Source: Pedobacter montanisoli
GTDB lineage: Bacteria > Bacteroidota > Bacteroidia > Sphingobacteriales > Sphingobacteriaceae
DNA length: 64,000 nucleotides
Assembly: GCF_022809115.1 (NCBI RefSeq)
Contig: NZ_JALGBH010000002.1
Location: 1,181,543-1,245,542, forward strand
Direction: 5' to 3'
Shown: one piece after another, positions 63,298-64,000 of the stretch
Position numbering within the stretch: position 1 is the stretch's first letter
Layout of the letters: the number at the start of each line of letters is the position of its first letter
Program-made: the position numbers and the translations under genes
The notes under the pieces: model-generated
The model's database searches: none
The model's input: the letters and a program-made list of their open reading frames with translations, nothing else
What the model was told of the DNA's origin: nothing

Positions 63298-64000
63298 CTA
63301 CCGTAAGGGTTTTGTACATTGATGATGAAGAAAACAATCTTCAGGCATTTAGAGCCAGCTTTAGAAGGCAGTACGAAATTTATACTGCTATCTCGGCACA
63401 AGAGGGATTAGAAATCTTGCAGAACATTGAAATGCATGTTATCATTGCAGATCAGAAAATGCCCAACACCACAGGTGTAGAATTCTTTAAAAGTATTGTA
63501 CATACACACCCAGATCCTATCCGTATTTTACTAACCGGATATACTGATATAGAAGCTTTAGCTGATGCGATTAATCATGGAGATATTTACCGCTATATTC
63601 AGAAACCCTGGAACGATTTAGAACTGCATAATTCTATCAAAAATGCTTATGACGCCTATAAATCTAAAATAGATTTACGCAACAAAATGCAGGAACTTGA
63701 AAAAACCAATGACGAGCTGAACCGCTTTATTTATAGTATCTCGCATGAGTTAAGAGCTCCTTTGGTATCAGTTCTGGGTATCTTGAATTTAGTAAAGATG
63801 GAAGGTTTATATAATTCAAGCGGTGAGTACTGGGGCTTAATAGAAGCCTGCTCTAATAAACTGGACTACTATATCCAAAAAACGCTACAATATTATAAGA
63901 ATGCAAAAAATGTAGAAGAAAAGAGCGATATAGATTTTGAAAGTTTATTGAAAGAACTGATAGATCTGTACACTTATATTGACATAGAAACTGTATTTAC
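63298..64000 (+). CDS. receiver-histidine kinase hybrid (3' end outside window)
   Basis: ATG at 63298; open to the last base, at least 234 residues. N-terminal receiver: VLYIDDEENNL, phosphoacceptor D55 (IIADQKMPNTTG), LTGYTD and YIQKPW. A linker helix and a HisKA domain follow, with the phospho-histidine in FIYSISHELRAPLVS (about H153). A HATPase_c domain should follow beyond the window. The receiver is a near-paralogue of the stand-alone regulator at 57577. It lies 22 bases after the 7TM-DISM kinase, consistent with a phosphorelay. Confidence 0.9.

Overview
The window comes from a Bacteroidota chromosome, most likely Sphingobacteriaceae and close to Pedobacter (inference). The grounds are gene content and signals: type IX secretion (T9SS) cargo and outer-membrane partners, a fused E1 alpha/beta ketoacid dehydrogenase, a DAHP synthase-chorismate mutase fusion, TAnnTTTG-type -7 promoter boxes, weak ribosome-binding sites, and a tmRNA whose tag reads GENNYALAA. 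It is moderately AT-rich. Intergenic regions are littered with short palindromic repeats built on GTCATGCTGAAC...GTTTCAGCATC and CATTTCGACAAG...CTCAATGTGAC.

Layout. 1-4.1 kb: end of a chorismate operon (DAHP synthase/chorismate mutase, aroA, aroC) and a DUF1684 lipoprotein-like gene. 4.1-4.8 kb: repeat-filled gap with a strong terminator. 4.8-9.0 kb: E1 fusion, DUF1573 protein and an aspartate-type aminotransferase. 9.2-19.7 kb: an accessory island bracketed by two direct copies of a ~218 bp repeat that are about 97% identical. It carries a HEPN protein, a large fold-back element, two small XRE regulators each with its own palindromic operator, and an overlapping minus-strand operon XRE-hsdM-hsdS-AAA ATPase-HNH nuclease with no hsdR. 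This operon is the best candidate for an unusual system: a type I methylase/specificity pair coupled to a Septu-like ATPase plus HNH effector. 20.0-20.3 kb: an excisionase-like HTH gene whose 3' end is formed by a repeat.

20.5-33.6 kb: a housekeeping cluster of DUF4159, MoxR ATPase, DUF58, BatA-like and two large membrane proteins, followed by TldD-TldE-TldD with Tat-type signals on both TldDs. Several of these genes start with TTG or GTG. 33.9-34.2 kb: ssrA (tmRNA) with terminator. 34.3-41.4 kb: a T9SS Ig-repeat protein, a LuxR-type response regulator/7TM-DISM kinase pair and a DUF4189-FISUMP protein. 41.5-44.9 kb: LysR regulator divergent from a quinone/redox set (MdaB-like, YgiN-like, aldo/keto reductase) and a frameshifted VOC gene.

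45-57.5 kb: Na+/H+ antiporter, MBL hydrolase, ABC-F ATPase, T9SS plug protein, MscL, RpoN, and a PorP/SprF-PKD adhesin pair. 57.6-64 kb: a signalling cluster with a receiver-only regulator, an Rv1355c-like ThiF-nitroreductase fusion, a GNAT-like protein, a 7TM-DISM histidine kinase and a receiver-kinase hybrid that runs off the end. No tRNA, rRNA, CRISPR array or complete insertion sequence was found.
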